DNA of 64,000 nt from the NCBI GenBank assembly GCA_030704615.1, contig CM060734.1, forward strand, positions 60,900,042 through 60,964,041, in the 5' to 3' direction. The translations under genes and the position numbers were made by a program. Source of the DNA: Takakia lepidozioides (taxonomy: Eukaryota > Streptophyta > Takakiopsida > Takakiales > Takakiaceae). Below are positions 11,823 to 22,021 of the stretch, one piece after another (the stretch's first letter is position 1; the number at the start of each line of letters is the position of its first letter). Below the pieces are notes generated by a model. The model did not search any database and had not been told where the DNA came from. It saw only the letters and a list, made by a program, of their open reading frames with translations.

Positions 11823-12328
11823 AGAGGAAGCAGAATCGAACAAGCTCGCTGCACCAACTGCAGTGTCAAAGGGAGGGTACGTGAAGAAGAGCATGAGCTA
11901 CATCATCACGGACGATCTGGAAATCACCCCATCGAGTACAATAACCACTATTGTACTGCTCAACAAGCTCAAGGTGGAGAGGATGGCTGAGCTTGAGAGT
12001 TGCGAGGCCCTTGTTGGTTTGGACGAGGTACTATATCCACTATGGGATGAAGATTTTCTGCTGTTCAAAGAACAGTCACAGCTCCATTTAATGTAGGAAA
12101 AAACTCTATGAAGGTAACTCTACCTTCTAAAGGGAGTTTAGATGTGTGTAGACCTGGGCTGGGGTTAAATGCTTGCATCTGGAACGATTTGATGGTTTAT
12201 CGCACACCTTGACAAACTAGCCTCAGAGTTTCCTTATGTTTCGTTGCTATGCTTTGCAGGTAATCCAGTTATTGAAGGCTTCTTTGACGACCAACAGCGC
12301 ATTGAACGAAGTGTTCGGGAAGATCTAG

Positions 12329-13814
12329 GCAAAACCCATGTACGTTGATGGTCCAGAGGATTTGATTTTTCAGTTTTCAAGCATGGTAACTGGTCAAGGG
12401 ACGAAGTTCTGAATCGAGACTAAGATCTACAGATGATCAACATATTTTGCAGAACTACATTTCACTGTAGATACGTGATTACTATGACTACTATCCACAC
12501 AGTCACCGATCGAGTGAGAAGGTTTTGCTTAGTGTTGTTATGCAAAACAGAAACTTTTTTGTCAACTCTGTGTCCAGATGTTGTTCCATTGATCTATCCT
12601 GTGAAAACATTTCAAATGTGTTTTGTTTCAACAAAGTTTCAGGATTATATAACATTGTTGTTAGCAACAAAAGTTGAAGCAAGTGACATCTGCAAAGCAT
12701 CTTTCGTGCCCACAATGAGATAAGAAAAGCCCATGGATCCAGTAAAATTCACTACGCTGTTGTTGTCTTGACTTGAAAGAAAAATGCACTACCCAGACTT
12801 AGTAGATATTGATATTGATACTCGAATTCATGAGATCAATGTCCACACCTTGCACAATTTGACCAGAGTTGGTCGTCACGCTGGGCTTCCAGCATTTTTA
12901 TGTAGGCGAGGCTCCAGCTCAGTAGCTCCTCCCTGCTCTCCATAGAAAATTTGACAAGAGTTGCTATGTTCCGAGAGGGAGGGGACAGATCCGACTCCAG
13001 CCATGTCTCCAGCCCAGATCATGGGTGTCGATCGAGGACGAAGCATTGCGGGGCCAGCACCTTGGCCACAATCAAAAGTTTTGGGCACCATGTCACGGTA
13101 TCTGCAATCTCGGCATTTTTTGGGTGTTCAGTAGATATAAGCACCCGTGCTCAAGTTATGCGGTGTGTCATGTGTCATTCAGTAGCACAAGAGCAAATGG
13201 CACACAGCACTACACGATCTAGAAAGGGTATTGTGACCTTCAGTCCGTTACATGGCATCACTGCCACGAATAAACGTGACCAAAGAGCATGCCGAGAAGA
13301 AACCCTAACCAGTTCTTAGACAACAACCACGATTCGAAATCCAATCATGGCTGCCCTGCCGTTGATGGGTTCCTATACTTCCCAGGTGATTCCGCCTGAA
13401 AATTGTAGGGCTCCCTTCATTTTCCGTTGCAGTAGGTACTTGTACATGACTGATTCGTTTGCAGGCAATTCACTAAGGAGAATGAGCTTTCGGATGGCAA
13501 CAACGGGCCATACACCACCAGTTTTCCTTCATGTACTTCAATCTCCACGGTCCCAACCGCAGGTTGAGGATCCATATTTTCTTCTGTTTCCAAGGTTTAG
13601 CCGGAATCTGTCTTCTATCCCCTGCGTCCATGACAGTCTCCTTCAACTCCCTCCCTCTCTCCTCGGTTGTCTGAGTATTTGTTCCTTTCTCCAATTTCTC
13701 TTGTAGCTTGTTGGATATTTCCATCTCTTCCACCTACACCCTCGCCCTGGTCTCATTTCAAGTACGATCTCACACCACTCTTAGATCGAGTTGATTGCGT
13801 CAACACTGATGCCA
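12329..13814. other. 3' flank of DUF674 copy 1
   Basis: This non-coding or unidentified sequence matches 15,922-17,440 block by block with many indels. It contains AAACCCTAA (13,300-13,308), identical to a telo-box. A minus-strand open frame at 13,473-13,733 is the diverged counterpart of the frame at 16,924-17,187 in unit 2, but the two do not stay in the same frame. Confidence 0.5.
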
Positions 13815-14193
13815 ATCGACAGGAGTCAAGTGCGTCATGGACCATGATAGATCAGTAGCCGCCAGCTTGCACGAGAAAGTCGTTAACAAGAGAGGAGGTT
13901 TCTCAGCGGAGACTAGGGGCTTGCCGGCAGATCCAGCACGAGGCCCGTAAATCCACGTAAAATGCTGGTGGGGTACCAGATTATATTAGTCACGAGAAGT
14001 TGCTGCAAATTGGGACGGAAATTACGTCATGCAAGGTGCGCACTTGTGGTCTCTTCTCATACTGTAACACAAAGTGATTTCATCGCATCGCGCGATGTCT
14101 CTGGTATTTGTTTCATTTCTAGCACTTCACCTGGGGTGAGACCATGATTTAACGCTTTAAAACAGAAGTAGACGCTCGAGGCTGATCAATCTC

Positions 14194-14477
14194 TGTTAGA
14201 ATTAGGAATATCAATTGACGAACTTTCTGGTATATACTCTAGATCTACCAAGAATAGATGCGGCTGCTATTAGATAATCTTGAGGGAATAGACATCTCGA
14301 GAGAATAGACATCTCTCGGTAGGAGAAAACTAGTAGCTTATATAAATTGAGCTGGGGGGAGAGGCAAACTATCAATATTTGTACAGACCTCTATGGTTGC
14401 CCCCAGGAGAGATTTAGAGTCATATTCTTTCATCCCTGAATTTTAGAAGTATATATGTGTATGAACATTTTCTGACA
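14194..14477. mobile_element. Solo LTR (284 bp) with 5-bp target duplication
   Basis: It starts TGTTAGAATTAGG and ends TTTTCTGACA, so it has TG...CA ends. It is flanked by ATCTC at 14,189-14,193 and 14,478-14,482. The segment is exactly absent from unit 1, where the two flanks are contiguous near 1,620-1,640. An internal TATA-like motif (TTATATAAATT, about 14,338-14,348) fits an LTR promoter. Its sequence differs from the copia LTR at 2,801, so it belongs to another family. Confidence 0.88.
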
Positions 14478-14557
14478 ATCTCTCAAGCCTGAAAATTTTT
14501 GAGAGCTTCGAGAGATCCTGCAGCGCTCGCCCAAGAAGTTTCTGCGCCTATCTTATA

Positions 14558-15921
14558 ATGGCGACTCATGAGGCGAAAACTGTGAAAGTTACTCTTCTGC
14601 GGAGAAGAGTGGGCAAGCAGGTCTTGTACTTGGAAGCACGAAAGGATTTTGTGGACATCCTCATGAGTTTTTTGACACTGCCTACAGGGGCCATAATCAA
14701 GATTCTCTCAACAGGTATGGTTTATGTGCAAATTGGATCTACACCTCTGGTCTTAGATTCTGATATTGAAGTCAGCAGTCTGTGGACTAATAGTTGTCGA
14801 CGAGTGATCAGTCGCTATCCTATGCGGAAAACTTTGGGTGAATTGAGCAGCCCTCGACTTGATAAGTGCTCCAGATGTTTCCTGGAGAGTCAACGAGCCC
14901 CACAATGGATAGATGTACCAGAGCCTGTGAGAGTATTTTGAGGAGAATTCCATCATCATTTAGTCTGAGGGAAGGTTGAATGTGCTATGACTGGCCAGTT
15001 AAATCTTGCAGGTAACTCGTTTAACTCGTTTTAGGGGTGTGGCCTCTGTATTTCCACCCGAATGTTTTCTGTGCACTGACCTGTTGAGCTATGTGACAAG
15101 AATCAGGTCATGCTCCTATGAAGTCCCTTGGAGCCATTGTGAACGTCTTTCGAAGTGTGGAGAAACTTGAAGAATCATCATTGTATGTGCCAAAGTCCAT
15201 ACTTCTTGATCCGAAGCCTGCTACTGGTTTTTCTTCAAATGTTCTGCGGATAGACTCGGCATCCACACCGACACACGAGGTGAAATATTATGGATGTAGC
15301 TCGGGTCGATATACTTCAGCTTGCTCAGTAGTCGCCACGGACCCATCCATGATGTGCAGCCAATGCCGTAATCCCATGACCCGTGGAATGATGCTTATAA
15401 CAAAGGAAGCAGAAACGAACAAGATCGCTGCACCAACTGCAGTGTCATTAAAGGGAGGGTACGTGAAGAAAAGCATGAGCTACATCATCACGGACGATCT
15501 GGAAATTACCCCATCGAGTACAATAACCACTATTGTACTGCTCAACAAGCTCAAGGTGGAGAGGATGGCTGAGCTTGAGAGTTGCGAGGCCCTTGTTGGG
15601 TTGTCCGAGGTACTACCTATATCCACCATGGGATGAAGATTTTCTGCTGTTCAAAGAACAGTCATAGCTCCATTAATGTAGGAAAAAATTCTACAATGGT
15701 AACTCGACCTTCTAAAGGGAGTTTACATGTGTGTAGACGTATAGACCTGGGCCGGGGTTAAATTCTTGCATCTGGAACGATTTGATGGCGTATCGCACGC
15801 TTTGACAAACTAGCCTCAGAGTTTCCTTATGTTTCGTTGCAATGCTTTGCAGGTAGTCCAGTTATTGAAGGCTTCTTTGACGACCAGCAGCGCATTGAAC
15901 GAAGTGTTCGGGAAGATCTAG
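14558..15921 (+). CDS. DUF674 family protein, copy 2
   Basis: Plant-specific family of unknown function. The start at 14,558 gives MATHEAKTVKVTLLRRRV and then LEARKDFVDILMSFLTLPTG. Exon 1 stays open to 14,941 and includes SSLWTNSCRRVISRYPMRKT. A donor at about 14,928 (CCT|GTGAGA) is possible. The middle exon, from about 15,097 to 15,609, holds VNVFRSVEKLEESSLYVPKS, a Cys-rich part (YYGCSS, then MMCSQCRNPM, zinc-finger-like) and SYIITDDLEITPSSTITT with LLNKLKVERM. The last exon, 15,853-15,921, encodes VVQLLKASLTTSSALNEVFG and a stop, the family's usual C-terminus. The acceptor of the middle exon is unclear because of an in-frame TGA at 15,094. It may be functional; copy 1 is not. Confidence 0.75.
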
Positions 15922-17440
15922 GCAAAGCCCATCTACATCGATGGATTTGATTTTTCAGCTTTCAAGGCTCGGCATGGTATCTGGTCAAGGGATGAATTTC
16001 TGAATCGAGACCAAGATCTACAGATGATCAATATACTTTGCAGAATTACATTTCAGATACGTGATTACTGTGACTACTATCCACACAGTCACTGAGTGAG
16101 AAGGTTTTGCTTAGTGTTATTATCCAAAACAGAATCTTTTTGTTAACTCCGTAGATGTTGTTCCCATCTACCCAGGTGCGAAAACATTTCAATGTGTTTT
16201 GTTTCAACGAATTTGGATTGTATAACATTGTTAGCAACAGAAGTTAGAAGCAAGTGACATCTGCAAAGCATCTTTCGTGCCCACAATAAGATAAGAAAAG
16301 CCCAATGGATCCAGTCATTGTCACTACACTGTTGTTGTCTTGAATTGAAAGAAAAATGCACTACCCAGTCGTAGATATTGATATGGAGCCTCGAATTCAA
16401 GAGATCAAATTCCACACCTGGGACGATTTTGACCAGAGTTGGTCGTCAGTCAGCATTTTTATGTAGGCATCTGTCCCTACTCTCCATACAAAATTTTCAA
16501 GACAAGAGTTGCCAGTTTGCGTTCTGAGAGGGAGGGGACAGATGTGACTCCAGCCATGTCTCCAGCCGAGACCATAGGTGTCGAGGACGAAGCGTTGTGG
16601 GGCCAGCACCTTGGCCATCTGCACAACAATCAAAACTTTTGGGCACCATATCACGGTATCTGCAATATGGGCTATTCTTTGGTGTTCAAGTAGATAACAC
16701 CCGTGCTCAAGTTATGCGGTGGGTCATCCATGCAGTAGCACGAGCAAATGACACATAGCACTACACGATCTAGAAAGGGAATTGTAACCTTCAGTCCGTT
16801 ACATGGCATTACTGCCACCAATAGACGTGACTAAAGAGCATGCCGAGAAGAAACCCTAACCAGTTCTTAGACAACAACCATGATTCAAAATCCAATCATG
16901 GCTGCCCTCCCGTTGATGGGTTCCTAGACTTCGTCTATCGGTTTTTGTTTCCAGGTGACTCCGCCTGAAATTTGTAGGCGTTGAATACTAAACTTGGGTT
17001 GGTTCCCTTCATTTTCCGTTGCAGTACGTTGTACATTACTTGATTCGTCTGCAAGCAATGCACTAGGGAGAATAACATCCCTTTCGGATGGCAACAGCGG
17101 GCCATACACCACCTGTTTTACTTCATGTATTTCAATCTCCCCGGTCACAACCGCAGGTTGAGGATCAATATTTTGTTCTGTTTCCAAGGTAAATTAGCCG
17201 GAATCTGTCTCCTATCGCCTGCGTCCATGACAGCCTCCTTCAACTCCCTCCCTCTCTCCTCGGAAGCCTGACTATTTGTTCCTTTCTCCAATTATCTTGT
17301 AGCTTGTTGGATATTTCCATCTCTTCCACCGCCCTACTCGTCCAACCACCTACTCTCCACTCTTCCAGGTCTCATTTCATTCCCAAGTACGATCTCCCAC
17401 TACTCTTACATCGAACCGATTGCGTCAACATTGATGCCAA
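15922..17440. other. 3' flank of DUF674 copy 2
   Basis: Repeats 12,329-13,814. It contains AAACCCTAA at 16,851-16,859. Apart from the minus-strand frame at 16,924-17,187 I recognise nothing coding. Confidence 0.5.
16924..17187 (-). CDS. Hypothetical acidic small ORF (87 aa), doubtful
   Basis: Starts METEQNIDPQPAVVTGEIEI and is rich in Glu, Gln and Val. I recognise no family. The duplicated counterpart around 13,330-13,590 carries indels that shift the frame. This means either that this copy is functional and the other decayed, or that neither is coding. A splice acceptor or donor could extend it. Low confidence. Confidence 0.2.
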   Translation of the reverse strand: METEQNIDPQPAVVTGEIEIHEVKQVVYGPLLPSERDVILPSALLADESSNVQRTATENEGNQPKFSIQRLQISGGVTWKQKPIDEV

Positions 17441-18358
17441 TGTGAAATGCACTTCCAGTTCTACCCACTTTTTCATGTAAAGCCATTCCTACTCCATCGC
17501 ACCGATTGCGTGAACGCCGAGGCCAGTTTGTAGCTCTCTGAGCATGTACATCAGTACCTTCCTACCCTATAATGCACTCGATATTCCACCACTTTCTTCA
17601 CGTCTGGTGTACTCTCATTGTGCACTCCCTCACAACACAGATGAAATCAGCTGTTTCAAATCAGTTCTGCTTCTTCCAAACCTCGAGAACCTGTTGAGCG
17701 GCCGGCCAAAAGACTTCCACACAAAGAGAGAGACCGCGACCGAGAGAGAGAGAGAAGAGAGAGATTCATTCATGCTGTCGAGTTCATCCATAGTTGGACG
17801 AATGTCGCCCCTGAGGCTCCAAGATAGGATTCATCCGTTTCTAGCCAACGGTCCATACGTCCATACCATGTACATGCCCATCATGACCATGCATAGGCAT
17901 GGTCACGATGGGCACACAACTGGCCAACACAATCACACCACGTTGAGCACCACGCGTCCTTTTCGAATGCCGCGTGTCACAATAGCAGGGCTTGGAGGGT
18001 CATGCTAGCACTAATCTTCTATTTTTTGCCGCAATTCTCTAAAACCGCGGCTGCGAAAGTTGACCCCGAAAACATGCCACGCGGTCCATTCCACCACCGC
18101 GGGCGGAACCCTAAACCCCAGACGTCAACCGCGCGGATCACATTTCAGCCGCGCAGTGCTCCGAAGTCATTTTGAATCTTCAAAGAAAAACTTGTCTTGC
18201 TGTAGCAACGAGCGCCTGGATTGCGCCCGAGGAGACACAGGCTCTCGGAATTTGTGAAGATTGAGCTGGGAAGAATCGCTGAATTGGATCGACACATGGG
18301 ACCTCGGATGCCAGCATTGGAGGTGTAGTTCTGGTGCAGGAATTGCAAGTAGGGCAAC
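17441..18358 (+). promoter_or_regulatory. Presumed promoter and 5' leader of VPS13
   Basis: This is the only sequence between the DUF674 duplication and the VPS13 start. It holds a GA-rich run (about 17,725-17,768), a locally GC-rich, CpG-containing stretch (about 18,040-18,150) and a telo-box-like AACCCTAAACCCC at 18,107-18,119, a motif common in promoters of plant housekeeping genes. No clear TATA box stands out. Several short upstream open frames overlap (for example 18,261-18,476 and 18,334-18,516). I cannot place the transcription start. Confidence 0.5.
18107..18119 (+). promoter_or_regulatory. Telo-box-like motif
   Basis: AACCCTAAACCCC, about one and a half plant telomere repeats, 240 bp upstream of the VPS13 start codon. 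Telo-boxes are known cis elements in plant promoters. That it acts here is inference from position. Confidence 0.4.
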
Positions 18359-21300
18359 ATGTTGGAAGAGCATGTTGCTTATTACTTGGAGAAGTACCTT
18401 GGCAATTATGTCAAGGGACTCTCCAAGGAAGCGCTCAAGATCAGCGTTTGGCAAGGTATGCGTCATTCTCCAATAGCTGGCTCCATCAAGTGTCAGCTGC
18501 CCTGGATTTTGTGTGATATCACAGTGAGTCTAGGTTTACCAATCATTTCTAGACTGCCTTGTAAACAAGACAGTAGGAATTTTCGTGGTTCACCCTCAGC
18601 AGAGGATTTACCGAGGTAGTTCAATCAACTCCATGCGTTGTTTATGAATCGAACAGATGAAATGTCTCACTTGACAAGGATTTTGAACTTTCAAGTTGTT
18701 CAATTCAGCGATTTGAATGTTCAGTATTTCTGGACGAATTTGTCCAGAATGATTGGGAATTCAAGGGTACTGATGTCATTGAATTTTCTTCCGGGAATTA
18801 GATTAACCGCCGTTTGTGTTGTCTCTCTAACTGCGATGGCTTTTTGGACTTCCAACGAGAGTAATTAGAACCCAGTTTTGTCATGGCAACGTATTACTCT
18901 ACCACAATCTAGATCAATATGTAGGTTTAGGAGAGAGAGAGAGAGGTGAGGAGAGTTGAGGGTTATAATGGTTGGGTCCGCCTATGAGTATCAAGGAAAT
19001 GTCTTTATGGCGGGCCCTAAATTCGTTTGAGTCCTTCTTTACTGGGACGACTCACTTTTTTTACACATAATATTTGCAATCATTGATGGGTGGGAGATTC
19101 TCCAACAGGAGAGAAAGGTTGAAACAGTAGAACAGAAGCCTTGGCAAATAGCAACTCAAGCTGACCTAGTATCCCAACCAACTGCCTGAAGTTAACTGTG
19201 GAAAGGAAGGACAAATATATGCATGTAATTCTAGAGGAGATGTATGAGGAAGGGTCTAGCTTGATGTCAGGTAGGCTTTGGCTACTTTTTGATGTCATTT
19301 ATCCCTTTTCACCAAATGTGCAGGAAATGTGGAGCTCACAAATATGCAGCTCAAACCGGAGGCCCTGAATGCCCTGAAGTTGCCAATCAAAGTGAAGGCA
19401 GGATTTTTGGGTTCTGTCAAGCTGAAGGTAGCGTACTTTGTCCCCATTTGATTGTTCTGTTCTCTGATGACAGACATGTAGCACTTGGAAGAGTATGCTT
19501 GGAGACGGACAATCAAGTGATAGATGAATTTTGCTTTACTAGCTGAGGCAGGAATTGTCCAAGTACTGAGCAACGCGGATCTGTGTGGACGATTGCCACA
19601 TGGGCCCTCAGTCTGAAGTATTAAATTTTGTGCTGTGGTACAATTGCGTAGGTTCCATGGACCCGGCTTGGCCAAGAGCCTGTTGTTGTGTACCTCGATC
19701 GTATTTTCCTTCTGGCAGAGCCAGCAACAAGTGTGGAAGGGGGTGACAAAGATGCTGTGCAAAATGCTAAAACTCAGCGTGTTAAGGTGAGTTTCTATCT
19801 TCTGATCTTGTGGCAATATTTGTCCTTTTTGTCTTCATGGTATCATATGGTTAAGATGGTGGGATGGGCTGTGTTCTCTGATGCTAGATAGTGGCTGGAA
19901 TTAGTCCTCAGACCTCTTTGTTGACCTCATAGTTACTGTTTTACTCATGTTTTGGCCCCTTTTCATTTGGCAGGAGGAGGAGACAAAGCTTGTAACAGCA
20001 AAACAAGAGGAGAGTAGGAAGCAAGAGCTCGTAAGCTCTTTCACTTCATTCAGGACTTTGAATTTTGTACTTACAAGGCAGGGGAAGAGTTAAGGGGTGG
20101 GGAAGTGGGAGGGAAAGGAGAAGGGGTTTAATTCATTTTGCTGTCTGGATTCTCGCTGGCTTTGAAGTATGTGGCAAGGTTCGTGACTATATACGAATTG
20201 TTGATGATTATTTGGAAGGCCTTTCTGTATGGCAAGAAGTCCACTCTAAGACGAAGCCTCTTTGTGTGGCCAGAACAACTCGTCATGGCTGGGCTCTCTA
20301 ATCAGCACCATTATTGGGAACGTGAAGCTCTCTATTACCAATGTTCACATTCGATATGAGGACACTGAAAGGTATACCCGCCAGCCATCTGTGCACTGTT
20401 TTAGAAGATTCTGGACTTGCCGACATGGAGACTAGGGACACTTCCGACCTGGTATAATTGCGAAGGTCGGACGAAGAAGCGGGAGGTAGCCTTAAAGCAA
20501 CGGAGGCTAACACTCATACAAGCTATTACTTCGCTGATGGCAAGAGTGGCAATTTCTTTGAACTATAGGAAGTAGTAGCAATGGACTCTACAGATATATG
20601 AGAGCTTTAACCATTATCTTTTTCCTGCAGCAATCCTGGGCACCCTTTTGCTGCAGGACTGACGCTAGCAAAGCTTGCGGCAGTCACTGTTGATAATAAC
20701 GGCAAGGAGACATTTGTCACAGGTGGAACTTTGGACCGCATCCAAAAGGCAAGTGATTTCATGATTGTTCTGAATATGTGCATAGTCTGTACTATGTACA
20801 TAATCGCATAGCATTTTTCTGACTTCAATTAGTCATATGCAAGTACATGACAACTTTGAGTTGTGGTAGCAGTTGTGGTTGAATTTCCTGTTGACATTTT
20901 CGGCTTCAATGAGGTGAACTAAAGTCAAATCCACCCTGGTCTTGGGTGAGAACTGGGACGGGAAAGGATGAATATTGAATAGCACACTGTAACTGCCCTT
21001 TCAGATCTAATGAGTATTCCCCTCTGGATTGCTGGTGTTGGTATGTGTGTTTTCAGGCCGGGGAGCTGGATCGTTTGGCTTTCTATTTTGATACCGATAG
21101 CCCTCCGTGGCATGTGGACAAGCCTTGGGACCAGCTCTTACCTTCTGACTGGAGCAAGGTAAACAACAATGATTGCAGGTTGAAAGTTAGGAGATCCCAT
21201 GGGCTATTTTCATTAGTCGTATTCATGTCTGGAGAGGGCATGTCTTGTCTGGTGCTAAACTATGTCACCATACATGACAGTCAAGAACCGTAATGCCTGA

Positions 21301-22021
21301 CCCTTTGGTTTGGGGGTTCAGTGCATAGACCATTATGTTGAGAACAAAGAGGAGGAATATATTGACTTTTCTCCCTACCTGCTATGTGCAAATCCATGCA
21401 AAAGAGTTTTCTGCCATCTTAGGCGAGCTTGCGAGATCTGCTCATTAAAAGCTGAGAACTCATTTTGAGCATCTTAAGCTTGGACTATTGTTTTGATTTT
21501 GGGGGACTCTTCCCACTAAATATCTAGATGCCAATTACTGTAGCTTCGTATTTTGATTTCTTTCAATACCTCTCGTAGATTAGGAAATCTGGGGGCTGCC
21601 ATGGTTCTCCAGGTTTTCTCCCAAACTGGCAAACCAACTAATTTCTGACCTTGTTCATTCTTCATGAGCAGCTATGCTAGGTTGGATAACTGGAACAAAG
21701 TAGGTAACTGGGAGCCCTTGCTGGAATGCTTGAAGTGTTCTTATGCTTGAACTAATTTAAGGCATCAACATCAACACATCAAATATTTGCAAGCTGAGTT
21801 CACAATCTTCTGTGCAGATTTTTGAGCCAGGAATAAAGGAAACCCCATATTTGGCTAAAGGTGAGAAGCCTCCATTGATACAAGATCATCACTACGTACT
21901 AGAGCCTGTGGGGGGCATTGCTCGGTATTTCAAGCTTGGAAACCAGGACACTAGAACCCCTGATACACCTGCGCAGAAAGCAGTCGCCATGCTTGATGAC
22001 GTTACCCTCAGTCTGTCGGAG
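18359..22021 (+). CDS. VPS13: VPS13 exons 1-8 (residues 1-305): chorein N-terminus
   Basis: Exons: 18,359-18,455; 19,324-19,427; 19,652-19,786; 19,974-20,030; 20,274-20,371; 20,631-20,748; 21,057-21,158; 21,818-22,021. Landmarks are NVELTNMQLKPEALNALKLP, VPWTRLGQEPVVVYLDRIF, a short Glu/Lys-rich exon 4 (EEETKLVTAKQEESRKQEL), SWLGSLISTIIGNVKLSITN, then VHIRYED and AGELDRLAFYFDTDSPPW. This is the conserved entrance of the lipid groove, which in the family sits at the donor membrane (usually ER). Exon 6 ends AAG|GCAAGT, a GC-AG intron. The long first intron (868 bp) is usual for a 5' intron. Confidence 0.93.

Larger units (their letters stand above)
1713..12328 (+). pseudogene. DUF674 family gene, copy 1, split by nested retrotransposons
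   Basis: DUF674 is a plant-specific family of unknown function. The start at 1,713 gives MATHEAKTVKVSLLRRRV followed by LEARKDFVDILMSFLTLPTG, the family's N-terminal hallmark. After about 1,905 the first exon meets stops that copy 2 lacks, so it is frameshifted. The second exon (about 2,445-2,800) includes the VNVFRSVEKLEESSLY segment and a Cys-rich stretch. It then breaks at 2,800, has 26 bp at 7,041-7,066, and resumes at 11,823-12,027 with SYIITDDLEITPSSTITT, another hallmark. The last exon, 12,260-12,328, encodes VIQLLKASLTTNSALNEVFG and a stop. Two insertions plus the frameshift make this almost certainly non-functional. Confidence 0.85.
1352..13814. repeat. Tandem duplication unit 1 (carries DUF674 copy 1, interrupted)
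   Basis: This is the left copy of a tandem duplication. Its start (around 1,352, beginning GACAGGGGTCAAGTGCGTC) matches the start of unit 2 near 13,816. Its end (TTGCGTCAACACTGATGCCAAT, about 13,795-13,814) matches the end of unit 2 near 17,430. Without the 9 kb of transposons between 2,801 and 11,822, the unit is about 3.4 kb. Matching blocks include the DUF674 exons, the intron before the last exon, and about 1.4 kb of 3' flank. The two units differ by substitutions and many small indels, so the duplication is not very recent. Confidence 0.85.
13815..17440. repeat. Tandem duplication unit 2 (carries DUF674 copy 2)
   Basis: This is the right copy of the tandem duplication. Compared with unit 1 it has about 110 extra bp near 13,940-14,045 and a solo LTR at 14,194-14,477. 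It lacks the two large transposons, so it shows the pre-insertion structure of the DUF674 second exon (15,373-15,407). Confidence 0.85.

Noticed and set aside
11791-12096. 101-residue frame as a complete small gene
   Set aside because: Its first codons come from a LINE-A tail. The rest is the split DUF674 exon and it reads through the intron donor at 12,028.
17544-18008. 154-residue plus-strand open frame with a His-rich part
   Set aside because: Lies in the presumed promoter and leader of VPS13, has no family resemblance, and includes low-complexity sequence from a GA repeat.
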